DNA from: Alviniconcha marisindica
Taxonomy: Eukaryota; Mollusca; Gastropoda; Provannidae
Assembly: GCA_018857735.1 (NCBI GenBank)
Contig: JABMCL010000340.1
Span: forward strand, 152,501 to 216,500
DNA: 64,000 bases
Reading direction: 5' to 3'
The stretch's first letter is position 1, and each line of letters begins with the position of its first letter. The translations under genes and the position numbers were made by a program. Under the pieces are notes generated by a model, which did no database searches, was not told where the DNA came from, and worked only from the letters and a program-made list of their open reading frames with translations. Of this stretch, positions 50,614-63,211 are shown piece after piece.

Positions 50614-52329
50614 AAGTGAAGACACCACTTAAAATCATCAATCTGTTACTTGTAAAAAAAAAAAAATGTTTTTCTTCTTCATCAACAAGTGTAAGTTTTG
50701 CCTTATACTGATCATTGCATGTAAAACTGTCTACATTTTTAACCGGGCACCTTCCTTGAGCAAGTGTGTGTGATTAAGTACCATGAAGATGAAATAGCAT
50801 ACCTATTTGGGAAAGTGGCACATCCATAAACTTTGCTCTTTGAAGTAAGTGATTTTTGTGTGGGTTAATTCCTTGAAATTCACATTCTTTGTAAAATGCA
50901 ATGATTTTATTCATCATCGACCACTGATTGATCTGATTATTACATTATCACATGTCTTCAGGTTCCAGGGGCAGCAGAGATGGGCATTATTATTTTTGTT
51001 CTCTTCCTCTCCCTCCAGCTCCTCCCCACCCCCCCACCAAAACAAAAAAGAGAAGAAAAAAAAGGAGAGGACAAAACCACACTAAGAGACTATACTGCTA
51101 TTACCCCCACTACTCCTAGGATTACAAATGCTGCTGACAATTTTTGTATCAAAGAAGACATATGGAAGGGAAAATCAATTAAAACTGAGGCACATCTTGA
51201 TCTCTAAGACAAATAAAAGAAATGAATTTCATTGACATGACATTTTTAGAAACCACAAACATGCTCGATGCTTGCGTTTGACTGATTACTGCCGAGAGCA
51301 AACAAAATCCTTTTTGAACCTGCCACCAAAATGTGACCTGGCCTCTGCGCTGTACCTGTGGAGTTTGTAAATAAACGTGTAAATATATGATTTCGATATT
51401 AATGGGGATGATACATTTGGTATACTTACCACTGAACAGAAAGAAAGAAAGAAAGATCGAAGTGTGCATGGGTATAACGATCAGTATATATTTTCTTTTA
51501 TGTTAAAAATTGACATGCCCTGAAATAACATAATGGTTGGATTGTGATACGATGTCCAGTGCCTAAAACAGTTATTTTTGTTCTTTTTAGTTTATTTCCT
51601 AACAGTTTTGTTTTTCTTTTCTTTTCCCCCAGTTATTTGACCCATTTCTGGCCTGTAGTTTAGCAGGTTGTAGTCATATTGATGTAGATCTGCTTGATTT
51701 AGTTATTGAAGGTGGTTTGATCTAGACTTACAGGTCAGTTTAAATGTGGCAACATGCGGAGAGGCACGCCCTGCAGCTTGCATTGGCTTACTTCAGACTC
51801 CAGTATTTTTAGGGCAGTGGACTATGGGTCTTGTCCTTCAGAACAGATGGAGAAAAATCAGCTGGAAAACACAACCACCGGAGGCCTTGTAATCGTATGC
51901 TACAGGGGCACGCTTGTTAGAGGACACATGGCTGTGACAAAGCTTCATCCAGGCAAAATTGTAGTGCAGTGGGTTCCATGCTGAGTTCTAGACCCCAGTT
52001 CTCATAGAATGTGCATTCTCTCAAGCTTTCAGTCTGGCTGATATCAGGTGCTGTACTGATTGGTGGAGTGTATGATCATTTGTCTCACTCATGTGTGTAA
52101 ATTAAGGTAATTTGCCTCGTCAGTGAGCATGCACTGCTACTGATCTTGAAGATTTTGTTTGAAATCCACCAGTGTTTTACTGTTGCTGCGTTTCAGCTTC
52201 TGAAGCAAAGATGGTGGCCTCTCTTCAGGATTTTTGTGCAGAAAATGATTTGTGATGTTCCAGTTGGCTCTGGCAGCAAGGAACTGGCAACTCTGGCAGC
52301 TGGGTATCAGAGGAAGGAAGGAACTTGTT

Positions 52330-52910
52330 TTTTATGCCCAGTCAACCATGATGGTTATATCAGGGCGAAGGGGGATTAACCTCAGAGAGATCAGAGTTCA
52401 GGAACTGTGTGAAAGTCGAGGTGGCCGTCCTGGGCTTTTCGTCCTAATGAGCCTTACGGTTTCTGTGGATGTAAAGCAACACTGAACCGTGCTTGCCTAA
52501 GCATGGTTCAGTGTTGCTTTACATCCCCAGAAACTTCAGTTATCACTGGTCACAGTTTGTCCCTGATATGTCAACCGACATCCGAGGACATGAAGCTCTG
52601 CATCATCATCATAGCCTCAGAGTTCAGGAGCTGTGTGAAAGTCGAGGTGGCACCCTGGGCTTTTCGTCCTAACGAGCCTTACGGTTTCTGTGGACGTAAA
52701 GCAACACTGAACCATGCTTAGGCATTGGTCACAGTTTGTCCCTAATATGTCAGCCGATGTCCGAGGACATGAAGCTCTACATCATCATCATCATCATCAT
52801 CATAGCCTCAGAGCTCAGGAACTGTGTGAAAGTTGAGGTAGCCATCCTAGGCCACCCATCCTAGGTCCCTAATGAGCCTTAGGTTTCTGTGGATGGAAAG
52901 CACCATGAAA
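52330..52910. mobile_element. Cluster of R1 dispersed repeats, with an R2 copy at the left edge
   Basis: The R1 body (aggaactgtgtgaaagtcga, cctaatgagccttacggttt, gtaaagcaacactgaacc) occurs at about 52398, 52627 and 52815, with (atc)n tails near 52590 and 52785. The left copy is joined to an R2 piece (gcccagtcaaccatgatgg). Confidence 0.65.
52467..52526. repeat. Near-perfect 28-bp inverted repeat with 4-base loop
   Basis: Left arm 52467-52494 and right arm 52499-52526 pair with a single mismatch (gaaccgtgctt against aagcatggttc). It is formed where an R1 copy turns back on itself and would fold into a long DNA or RNA hairpin. Confidence 0.9.
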
Positions 52911-53849
52911 GAAGAAGAAGTAGTCAGCCTGGATAATGCAGCAACTGTTGCAGCTGGTAAGGTGACCTAGATTTCTAGAGGAAAAATGACTGAATTAGAC
53001 CTCATGTCCTCAAAGAAGCAGTGGTGACTGTATCCAATATGTTAATAACAATATCAAGTAGCAACCATAACCAGTTTCTGCATTGTGTGGTAAAAAGTAA
53101 AAAGCTTACTGGAACTTGTAACTCAAAATTGATAGCTTACAGTCTTTGTTCACATCATTTTAATTGTTTAAGCAACAGTTATATGAGATGCTTTATCTAT
53201 TGTGTAGTGGATTCATTTACTTCAGTTTTTACATGCATTTATATATGATTTATGAATTACTTAAATTTTACCAGTGTCAGAATTTTTATATGCATATATA
53301 TATATATAATGATTTATGAATTAAATAATTTTTACCAAAGTATCACTACTTGTGGCAGTATTGTCCCTATGCAAAGTATACCATGATGATGTGGATCATT
53401 TCCTTGCTTGTCTGAATTTCTGCAAAGCGTATCACCAGTACAGGCGGCAAATGAGGGAACGGAAATAATAACATCAGTAACATTTACCATGCGCCTCCTC
53501 GTAGGCTTGTCCCTATGTGCCTCTAAAAACATCAGTCTACAGCCTGTGATGTTAGCTCTGACAGTCACAGTGACTAAGTATAACTTGGGTTGGGTTATGA
53601 ACCGTGTTAAACTTAGCCATCACTGAACGGTCCACAGTTGTTCTGTGGTGAACTTGGTGTTGGATGCGTTTGGTTACGGAGCAGTCTTCCGTGTGGGAAA
53701 TATCTGAATGTCTGTTTGCCTCTGCTCTCAAATGTTATCCATGTGATTGTGTAGGTGATGTACTTCTGTATGTGTAACCAGTAGAGCAGTAAGTAGCAGC
53801 CAGTGGGAACTGGTTTTGAAGTCCCTCACCCCCTCCACCATTGCTAATA

Positions 53850-54230
53850 AAACTAAAAGCCCTCCCTGATGAAAGCCCTCCTGATAGAAGCCACCCTCAT
53901 GAAAGCCTACCCTGATGAAAGTCATCCTCATGAAAGCCCACCCTGATGAAAGCCACCCTCATGAAGGCCTACCCTGATGAAAGTCCTCGGGAAAGACCAC
54001 CCTGATGAAAGCCACCTTCATTAAAGACCACCCTCATAAAGGCCCACCCTGATGAAAGTCCTCATGAAAGACCATCCCGATGGAAGCCACCCTCATGAAA
54101 GCCCATCCTTATGAAAGACCACCCTCATGAAAGCCACCCTCCTAAAAGACGAGCCTCATGAAAGACCACACTGATAAAAGACCACTACCCTGATGAGAGA
54201 CCACACCCTGATGAGAGTGATCAGCCCTCT
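53850..54230. repeat. Minisatellite of 15- and 30-bp CATGAAAGCC-type units
   Basis: Alternating ccctgatgaaagcc and ccctcatgaaagcc units, drifting across about 380 bp. There is no coding potential. Confidence 0.9.
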
Positions 54231-55029
54231 TTCTGAAACCCTCTTCTTGTTTTCCATGTAGATGAGCCCTGGACCAAGGAGCACCCCTCTTTTAAGATGG
54301 CTTAGCCTTATGTCTGGGTTTTAGGCTGGTCTTCAGATAGTTCTACCATCTTATCAAATGCATCTGTGAACAGTGTCCACTTGGGCCAGCAACAGTGACA
54401 GACTTTGGGAACAAAGCATCATCCACCAGTTTACTCATTTTCTCAGACAACTTGAATCCGGATGCTTTAGAGCCATGACAATTCGTTTCGCTTAAGTCTG
54501 GACTTAAGTGGTGGTTCTTAAGCTTTTGCAAGTCGCGTTATTGTTTAGAATCTTTTTTTTTTAAAGACATATCCTTGTAACTACTTGTTTGATGAAACAC
54601 CATTTTTGTTTTGTTTTGCATTTTTCCCTTCATCAAGTTTTTTTTGATGTTCTACTGTACCTGTGTTTTATCATATCACCTCCACATCTTCCAATGACAT
54701 GAAAGTTAAGCTGTTCATTACTGCTTGAGGGAATGTTATGTGATGATGAATGAATGAACTAACTATGGTAATACATACATTTTATTATGTTTAATAAAAC
54801 AGAAACAACAGAATTGTGTTTCTCTTGTGTGGGCTAAAAATGCATGTGTCAAAAGAGCTTGTGTTTTTGAATTTAATTGTTCCTTGTGTGTCGTATAGGT
54901 GCGTACATTTCTCCAGAGCTGTTCTATTTTGTGTATCCAAATGTTGGGTGAGAAGGTAGAGTGTGCAGCTGTTTCCCCACACCTACACTGCTGCATGTAC
55001 AAGTGCAATGTTACCCACACTCATGCTGT

Positions 55030-55119
55030 TGCACTCTGAAAATCCCATGACTGATGGGATTTGAATCCAAGACTTTCCAACCAACAGTCTAAAGCACTAA
55101 CCACTACACTACGGGAGCC
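55030..55119 (-). mobile_element. tRNA-like SINE head (single copy of the family amplified at 18.7 kb)
   Basis: On the minus strand from 55119: ggctcccgtagtgtagtggt then tagtgc gives an A-box-like motif, and ggattcaaatcc near 55067-55056 gives the B-box. A downstream gtcatgggattttcag matches the other copy. Arms do not pair well enough for a working tRNA. Confidence 0.65.
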
Positions 55120-55441
55120 AGTTCTTAGCATTCTTTTTAACCTGCTCTTGTGTTTTGATAAAAAAAAATCAGACTGGTACTGGTAGAAAACTCTGTTCTA
55201 CACTTATTAAAACTGTTTTGAGTTTATGTTTTTTTGTCTTTTTTCTTGTGCCGTACTTGAAATCCAGGTGCTCTGAGAAGCAACTTTAAAATCATTCTGT
55301 CATTCACTCACACAGAGACACACAGGACAAACAAGTCAGCATGCAGTGTTTTTATTCTTCTCCATCTTGGCCAGCCATGGAGAAATGGCTGCAGTATAGA
55401 AATGCATGTCTCAGCCTCTTCAGAGCGGAGTCGTCCAGATT

Positions 55442-55622
55442 CACCATTTTCATCAGCCACCAGACAGTGTTACCATAGTAACTAACGCAACATTGTGCCT
55501 CCAGCCAAAATACAGACTTGACAATGTCCACACCATTTTCATCAGCCACCAGACAGTGTTACCATAGTAACTAACGCAACATTGTGCCTTCAGCCAAAAT
55601 ACAGACTTGACAATGTCCACAC
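55442..55622. repeat. 89-bp tandem duplication
   Basis: Two copies at 55442 and 55531 (core accattttcatcagccacca) differ by one base (gcctccagcc against gccttcagcc). Recent duplication. Confidence 0.92.
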
Positions 55623-56390
55623 CATTTTCAACAGACAGAAGAGGACTGGGGAGCTCGTTACTTGAGTCTTTGGTTGTTGACACAAAGCTTGTATGAAATG
55701 TTTGGATAAACGTGCCCATGAAAGACTGGGTCTTCCTCATTTGGTGTTCTGCTCTGTGCTCGTTTTACGAGGAGTGGGGGTGGGGTGGGGGTCTTCCCCT
55801 TTTTAATTGACATGAGGGATAGATGCACCACATGATGTGTGCCCATCTATACACTGTGGAAGAGCATTTTAAATGACAATACACTGGTCTGCACCTTTTC
55901 AACTCCCACTTGATGGTTGGGTCTGTTTTATTCATGATTACCGAGATCCTCTTTAAATTTGATCACAATTACCGGATTAACAAAAGGTGGGCACACACAA
56001 GGAACACTATTCCTCCACAAATAATTATTTGAATACAGAATGTCGATCATTTCAATGGCCATTTTTTCAGTCTTTTGCAAGCGAATCCATCTCTGATTAT
56101 CTTATCAATTCAGTCAGGAAACCCACACATCCTTCATATATCATGTACCGTTACTATTACATGGTTGACAAAACTTAACAAGTCAAGCTCTCAAAACTAT
56201 AGTCCATTTGTGTTCAGCCTCTCATTTTTTTATAATTATTTATATTTATTATAATGTTATAGGCTAGGTGTATATTGTTACCAGTGTATGTCAACAATCA
56301 CACACTTTTTATTTGGTGCAAGTTCCCAATAAGAGTTTGGGATCGAAGTGCTTTGCAAATTTAACACAAAATTACATTTCCCAGGCACAG

Positions 56391-56398
56391 AGAGAGAG

Positions 56399-56457
<59 letters not shown>
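56391..56457. repeat. (AG)n microsatellite
   Basis: About 67 bp of AG with one CG interruption. Confidence 0.95.
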
Positions 56458-56460
<3 letters not shown>

Positions 56461-56690
56461 GGAAACTATGAGGAAAAAATGTACATGTGTATAGCTCATA
56501 CAATGATAATATACTGAACTTCACTGGATATAAACTGCATGTATTTCATCAGTCATCATAACACAGTGAACTAGTTCCCAACTGCAAAGCCACCTCTTTT
56601 CTTTTCTATCTGATAATCCAGCAAGTCATTAATTCTTCATGCTTCAGCTGCCTGGGTATCACCGTGCACAAACAACTACACTCATGATTA

Positions 56691-56904
56691 CAGCCAGTCA
56701 ACAAAAAGAAACACACTCACTTCAACCCAAAAGGCAACTCCGAGGGTCTATGGTAAATCTGGAGTATTTCAGCACCCATGGTTAGGTAGAAGGTTTACAG
56801 CCAGTCAACAAAAAGAAACACACTCACTTCAACCCAAAAGGCAACTCCGAGGGTCTATGGTAAATCTGGAGTATTTCAGCACCCATGGTTAGGTAGAAGG
56901 TTTA
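56691..56904. repeat. Perfect 107-bp tandem duplication
   Basis: Copies at 56691 and 56798 are identical over the whole unit (start cagccagtcaacaaaaagaa), so the event is very recent or an assembly artefact. Confidence 0.95.
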
Positions 56905-57066
56905 AAAAAAAATAATAATAATTAAGTGTGTGTGTGAGTACAAAATTGGCCCAACTTTTTGTTTCAATATTGCTACCAAGTAGTATGAAAAACGGTATGG
57001 ATGAGTCTCATAATTTGGCGTGTGTAATATAAGTGTGTGCATGCATGCATGTGTGCCTGGTAGGGT

Positions 57067-57110
57067 GGGGGGGGGGGGGGGGGGGGTGGGGGGTGGGGGG
57101 GGGGTACTAG
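57067..57110. repeat. Poly-G tract
   Basis: G-run interrupted by single T bases. Others lie at 57919-57945 and 58208-58226. Length is unreliable in sequencing. Such runs can form quadruplexes. Confidence 0.9.
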
Positions 57111-60100
57111 TGAGAAATTTGTATGTGCCTAGGGCTCAGCTAAGTAAGGGCACTTGCTCTAAGACCCCATTATTATTATTATTATTATAGATGAGTGTAG
57201 ATACACAAGCAAAACCGCAAGGATGGCAAGATATGAACGAGTGAATGTATGTATACTGTGGATGGATGCATGTTGTTTGAATAAACACCCCATCATAACG
57301 TGCCTGGCAAACATTAAAAAAAATCCAAAAAGATCTGTGGGTCTGGCATGGGACACTTCATTACTATTTTTGTTGGACACGACCTGAGCTGATCCCACTC
57401 AACACAAATTACACGCATTTATATAAACTGTCCATAAAAAAATTAACTGAAGTGTACTTTTAACGAAAACGTCCTTCTGATGCATTTACTGCAAAACGTG
57501 CACAGACGGATTAATATAATGAGCGGGTGTTTTTTGTTGTTATTTTTACGCCCAGCTGAACACAAACGGACTATAACATTGCTGACACTTCCACTTCAGT
57601 AGCACTCCGTTGTATTCCTTTCTGCCCTGTAGGTGTATCACAGTCATTGGCAAATAAAGCATTCAATTTTGTCTGTGTCACAAATTGTTTTTCTTCTGAT
57701 CGAGACCTAGTTGAGAGTATGGAAACAAAATGTGTGAAAACTGAAATTAACACTGCTATGATTTCTTTGTTGCACATTGCATGCAGCAAAGAATCATGGC
57801 ACATATAGCAGTAGTCTGTACATCATATATAGATATATATGTCTACAAGTACAACATTTTTGTATAATGTACTTTAACTCTGTTCACATTCAAGAAGAGA
57901 GAGAGATAGGTGGGTGGGTTGGGGGGGGGGGGGGGGGGGGGGGGGTCATTATAATTTGTACAGTCTGAAACTCAAACTAATAGTAAAACAACTGTTTTGT
58001 ATGCAGGTGTTACATATATATACTGATACTGAGTATACAATGCAACTCTCTCTCCTTTTGACCATGGGTCAAGATAAAAGGTCAGAAGATGCATGATATT
58101 CAAATATGCACACAACTGTACATCAATACATTTCATGTGCAGCAGAAATTATTCTGTACAAACCTGAACCTTCAGTTTCACAACAAACAATAATCTACAG
58201 TAAATTCAGGGGGGGGGGGGGGGAGGGAGGAGGAGGAGATGTTTAGATTTAAAACAACTTTGAACACATAAAATGTATAAATGCTTGTAATTAATGTGTA
58301 CTTACGTTACACTTCATACTAACTCTCTTGAACCACCTCCCCAAGTTTCCACAGTGAAGCACACACGATGAAGAGCTGCAGAAACACACTCTGGCCTGGT
58401 CACCCAGCATGGCTAGCAAAGTCTCCAGGCAAGTCTCAGACCAAATGCCACTAGCCTGTTGGACGAGTCATAATTTTGCCTTCTGCAATTTCTCTGAATT
58501 AATATTAAATTAAAAAAATCCTCATCAGTGTAAACCTGAAATAGAACAAGGCCCAGAGCGCCGAGAGTTACAGAAGATGACTCAGGTCTTGGTTGTGCTT
58601 GTGTGACGTATTTCAAGTGCTGATCAACTCCCTTGTGTGTTGATTCCTCGTCAGTATATCCCATCAGGCCAGTCATATTCTTGCCTTCAGCGATGATTGC
58701 TCAGAATTTTTATTTTATGTCTAAACATTCTTCACCAGCAGCCCATCAGACAAGTCATAATTTTGCCTTCTGCAGTGATGCTTTCTCTGAATAATGATGC
58801 TTTCTCTGACTTCGCATTGGTTTTTTTAAAATTCATCATCAGAGAACAAATCACTGCAGTGCAATCCACAATGCACCGTTGTCTCTATTTCAGCTTGGCT
58901 AAAACTGAAAATGAGGCTGAGTGTGAAATGACAAGAAAAAAAAGAGAAGTTTTTCAGAACATTTTAGGGGGAGAGAGAGAAGAAGAAGAAAAAAGAGGAA
59001 AAAATCCAGGCTAGTATCTATAATAATTCCTTCAGGCTAGTGGATTTTCTGGTTCACTAGCCCATTAGGCTAGCAGACAATTTTCAGCTTCTGCAAGACT
59101 GCAGTGGAGTAGTGCAATTGTAAGAATCATCTCCATAGTCACTGATATTGATAAAAGATGTCACTTCAGGCACCTGCCAGGTGCAATTCCACACCTGGTC
59201 AACATTTTTGGAATGTTTGGATCATCGATGTAGAACCTTGATCATAGGCTGCTGAGCGACATGCAAAATAAAGATCAAATTCAAACAGTGCTACACGTAA
59301 TGCGCTGTTATTTGCACACTTGATCACCAAGAAAAAAAACAAGAAAAAAAAACAAGGGCACTAAAAGCATTTCAGTGTTACAACAACAAGCCCTAAGACT
59401 CGCCTAATGTAGCACAGCAGCAAACTGGACGAGCAAGTTGTGCCAAGAAGCAGAGCAGATGAAAAATCACAGAGGGGCAAAGGCTTAATCATTTCATAAT
59501 TTATTACAACTGGAACTTTGTCAAGATGAGATTTCACACGAAACCTGTCACGGATGTATGCACTATCAGTTCGCTGCTTGTGCTGTGCGTGCCTGCTTGT
59601 ACTGGAACCTCTGCAAGATGCCTCAGTGATGATGAAGCTAAACACTGAAAGCAACACTGGGCAGTACCTTTGATGTATTTATAGCTAACTACAGCAGCTG
59701 GTTTGTCTGTTCTGCATGAAGGAATGGGCATCTGCCTACAAGGTAAACTAAAATGCTGCAATTATTTCACTTGGTGACAGAAAAAAGACAGAAAAAAAGA
59801 AAGAATGACCTAAAAGTGTCAAGTGGAAGGTACTGACGACAGGTGAACATACAGAGCAGGGCATCGTGAGCATTGCGACCAAGGTTCTAGTCTTGGGGTT
59901 TTTCAAAGCATCCCTGGCTGATAAAAAACAACAACAAAAAAACACATAGCAACACACACAAGGCTGACCCTACAGACATAGCTCTTTGAGAGTACTCTCC
60001 CTTTGTCAGAATGCCCTCCTTTGGGAATGGGATCAATTCTTCATACTTATTCAGTTTCAAAGTCATCCATAACCAGACAAGAAATAACTGCAGGAATAAG

Positions 60101-60711
60101 TCTGAAATACACCCAAATCCTTTCTAATACTTCATAGTATGTGGCATGATTTAAAACAACATTTTTTGGGGGAAGAATCTCAAGCCTAGACTAACCTCCT
60201 CCAAATGTCTGGATTAACCTTTAACCGTAAAAGAGTCTGAGTGACTGCTCTTTTGTCACACTTGATGGAACAAATTTCTTCCACGGTGATTTGCTGAACT
60301 AACGCTGAGTCAACCAAGGATTTAAGATGCATCACAAGCATAAAGCAAAAGAATGAGACGAAGACAGGAAGGAAGGAAAGAAGGAAGGAAACTGGTTTTA
60401 CCGCCCAGTCAACCATGACGATTACATCAGGGCGATGACAGAACAGAAGGCAGGAAAGCAAGATGGAAAGAAACAACAGCAGATCTGGTCAAACCATCAC
60501 AACACTAAACAGTACAGCACTGTCATGATGCGGACCTGTCATAAAGATGTGGACGTAGTAAGTAACTTGATGTTTTGCGCCCAGTCAACCAGTATGGTTA
60601 TGTCAGGGCGAGGACGTGGTTACAGATAGGGACTGTGCACAGTCTGGACAATTACAATGGCACTGTACAGATGAACCTCAACCTAAGGAACTACAATTTA
60701 AAAAAAATATT

Positions 60712-61617
60712 TTCATAGCTTGTCACGTTTGTCTCTGGTTTACTAAATGGTAAACTATGTGAATAGCTTGTCACATTTGTCTCTGGACTGGTTTACTAAA
60801 TGGTAAAACATTTATGTGAATAGCTTGTCACATTTGTCTCTGGTTTACTAAACAGTAAAACATTTATGTGAATAGCTTGTCACATTTGTCTCTGGTTTAC
60901 TAAATGGTAAAACATTTATGTGAATAGCTTGTCACATTTGTCTCTGGTTTACTAAATGGTAAAACATTTATGTGAATAGCTTGTCACATTTGTCTCTGGT
61001 TTACTAAACAGTAAAACATTTATGGGAATAGCTTGTCACATTTGTCTCTGGTTTACTAAGTGGTAAAACATGTGTGGGAATAGCTTGTCACATCTGTCTC
61101 TGGTTTACTAAGTGGTAAAAGATTTATGTGCTTTAAAGAGGAAAAGTGGTAAAACATTTATGTGCTTTAGTTTAAAGGGGAACCAAAGTGAATAGCTTGT
61201 CACATTTGTCTCTGGTTTACTAAATAGTAAAACATTTATGTAAATAGCTTGTCACATTTGTCTCTGGTTTACTAAATGATAAAACATTTATGTGAATAGC
61301 TTGTCACATTTGTCTCTGGTTTACTAAACAGTAAAACATTTATGTGAATAGCTTGTCACATTTGTCTCTGGTTTACTAAATGGTAAAACATTTATGTGAA
61401 TAGCTTGTCACATTTGTCTCTGGTTTACTAAATGGTAAAACATTTATGTGAATAGCTTGTCACATTTGTCTCTGGTTTACTAAGTGGTAAAACATGTGTG
61501 GGAATAGCTTGTCACATCTGTCTCTGGTTTACTAAGTGGTAAAACATTTATGTGCTTTAAAGGGGAAAAGTGGTAAAACATTTATGTGCTTTAGTTTAAA
61601 GGGGAACCAAAGTAAAG
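60712..61617. repeat. 52-bp minisatellite with higher-order structure
   Basis: The unit gaatagcttgtcacatttgt, then ctctggtttactaaatggta, then aaacatttatgt, repeats about fifteen times. A larger block ending in aaaggggaaccaaagt appears at both about 61190 and 61615, showing that a multi-unit block was itself duplicated. Confidence 0.93.
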
Positions 61618-63211
61618 ATGCAAGCTGGCAAGAAAACATACTAAATGTACAAACATTTCCACCTGCAGGCCGCATTTGATTGTTCTGTCAATATTTACAG
61701 GGTTGCTTTAACCAGTAACTTCTGTTATTTTAACCAGTTAAGATCAGCACACACATACCGGGGAGAGAAAAAAAACAGCAATCAGTCAGATGTACCAGTT
61801 GTGAATTTAAGTGCTTCTCAAAACAAACATAAAAACAAAAAGCAGCACAGTGAGAGAGTGCGCATGGGTTTGTTTGTGTGTGTGTGTGTGTGTTATGTTG
61901 TCTTGCCACACATTCTAGCCTTGTTCATGACGTAACTGAAACAGACTGGCAGGCACAAAATAAACTTAAGCACCCACTTGCATATTTTCACAACATTCAA
62001 AGTGGTTTATCAGTGAAAAAAAGCTGTGTCTATTTTTCTCTCTCCATTCCTATTGATAGGGCCCATGACACTTCTTCCCTTGAGTTCCCCTTTAACTGCG
62101 GTTATTCCACATATAATTTAAACAATTCATTGGGGTGGGGGTGGGGGGAGGGGTCAGTGGTGCCTGTTTCTTTCTGTAGAGCATTGTCACATTACACACC
62201 AGTGTACATGGACTGACAGGGTTCGTGCTTTCTTCGAACATGCTCCATGTCCAAATCCTTATAGAGAGGTTCAACTGTATGTGCACTATCCAAGTATGCC
62301 CCGTGGCCAAATCCTTAGGGAGAGGTTCAACTGTACTATGTCCTAGTACCAAGACTTTGTCCACAGTGTTACTGAGATGTCCACCTGTACATGTAAGCAT
62401 TATCAAAGACATATATGCCACAATTTCACAGATCCCCCATCTGGACTGTTCCAAAAAGACAGTACCCCTCTCCACGTCCAACCCTTACAGTGAAAGATTT
62501 ACAAACACTCAGTGCCTTCATGTTAAACTACACCTACAGTGATCAGGTGAGTCCCAGGGAAAAGCAAGCTGGACGGTGCACGGGCATCCTGCTCGTCCCT
62601 TCAACTGCCCCCCACAAGATGGCAACTCCAGCATTCCGTTCCCCCTGCGCACCGAGCACATGTATCCGGAGAAACAAAGCGTGGGTGTGCCGAAGGTTCC
62701 TGCCGGGATGTTGAGCCACCCCTCACAGTGCACGGAGAGTCATCGAAGGGGCTCTTGGTGGACAAGCAGGAGGCCAGTTCCGCTGGCGGTTCCAGATGGA
62801 GGCCTCAGGTGGTTGATCAGACAGCAGAGGCGAGCTCCGTTTTCTTTAGCACTTCCTAACAGAGCTGTAGACCGGCTCATCAGACGCTGGCAGAGGCAGG
62901 TTCCAAGACAACAGCAGTTCTGAACAATGCTCTCAAAAAGCAACGGATTAATGCATGCAGCCGACGCAAGTTCCATCAGCGCCTTCCCGCAGAGACCTCG
63001 GGGGTTGCTCGGTGTCAAGACGACAGGGAGAGGGTGCTGCTGGGGTTCCTCTCAGGGCATCAAGCCACCGCTCACACGGCACTAGGAGGAGGCTAGAAGG
63101 GCAGACAGCTGGCAGGGTTTGCGCAAGGCTCTGCAGCGGGCGGCTCAGAGCAGCTGAAAAGGATGGGGTTGCTGGGAGTGCAGGTTCCTACAGGGATCTC
63201 GGGGCGGCCGC
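61618..63211. other. Probable 3' UTR or downstream flank of the TIGAR-like gene
   Basis: No plus-strand gene is supported. GC content rises sharply from about 62560 to the window end. Weakly related blocks beginning ggttcc recur at 62695, 62790, 62900, 63046 and 63183 with shared words such as ggggctctt and ggttgatcagacagca/gtggatcagcagacaa, suggesting old tandem duplication of the CDS end into the 3' UTR. Confidence 0.4.

Larger units (their letters stand above)
50386..60700. other. Cortactin 3' UTR and intergenic region, no gene recognised
   Basis: After the cortactin 3' UTR the stretch contains R1 repeats (52.4-52.9 kb), a CATGAAAG-type minisatellite (53.85-54.2 kb), a tRNA-like SINE (55.0-55.1 kb), 89-bp and 107-bp duplications, an (AG)n tract and three poly-G runs. 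Open frames are short and lack recognisable domains. The right part could be the TIGAR 3' UTR or downstream flank. Confidence 0.6.

Noticed and set aside
55030..55119. A functional tRNA gene on the minus strand.
   Set aside because: A- and B-box-like motifs are present, but the acceptor and anticodon stems do not pair convincingly and the downstream sequence is shared with another repeat copy, so a SINE fits better.
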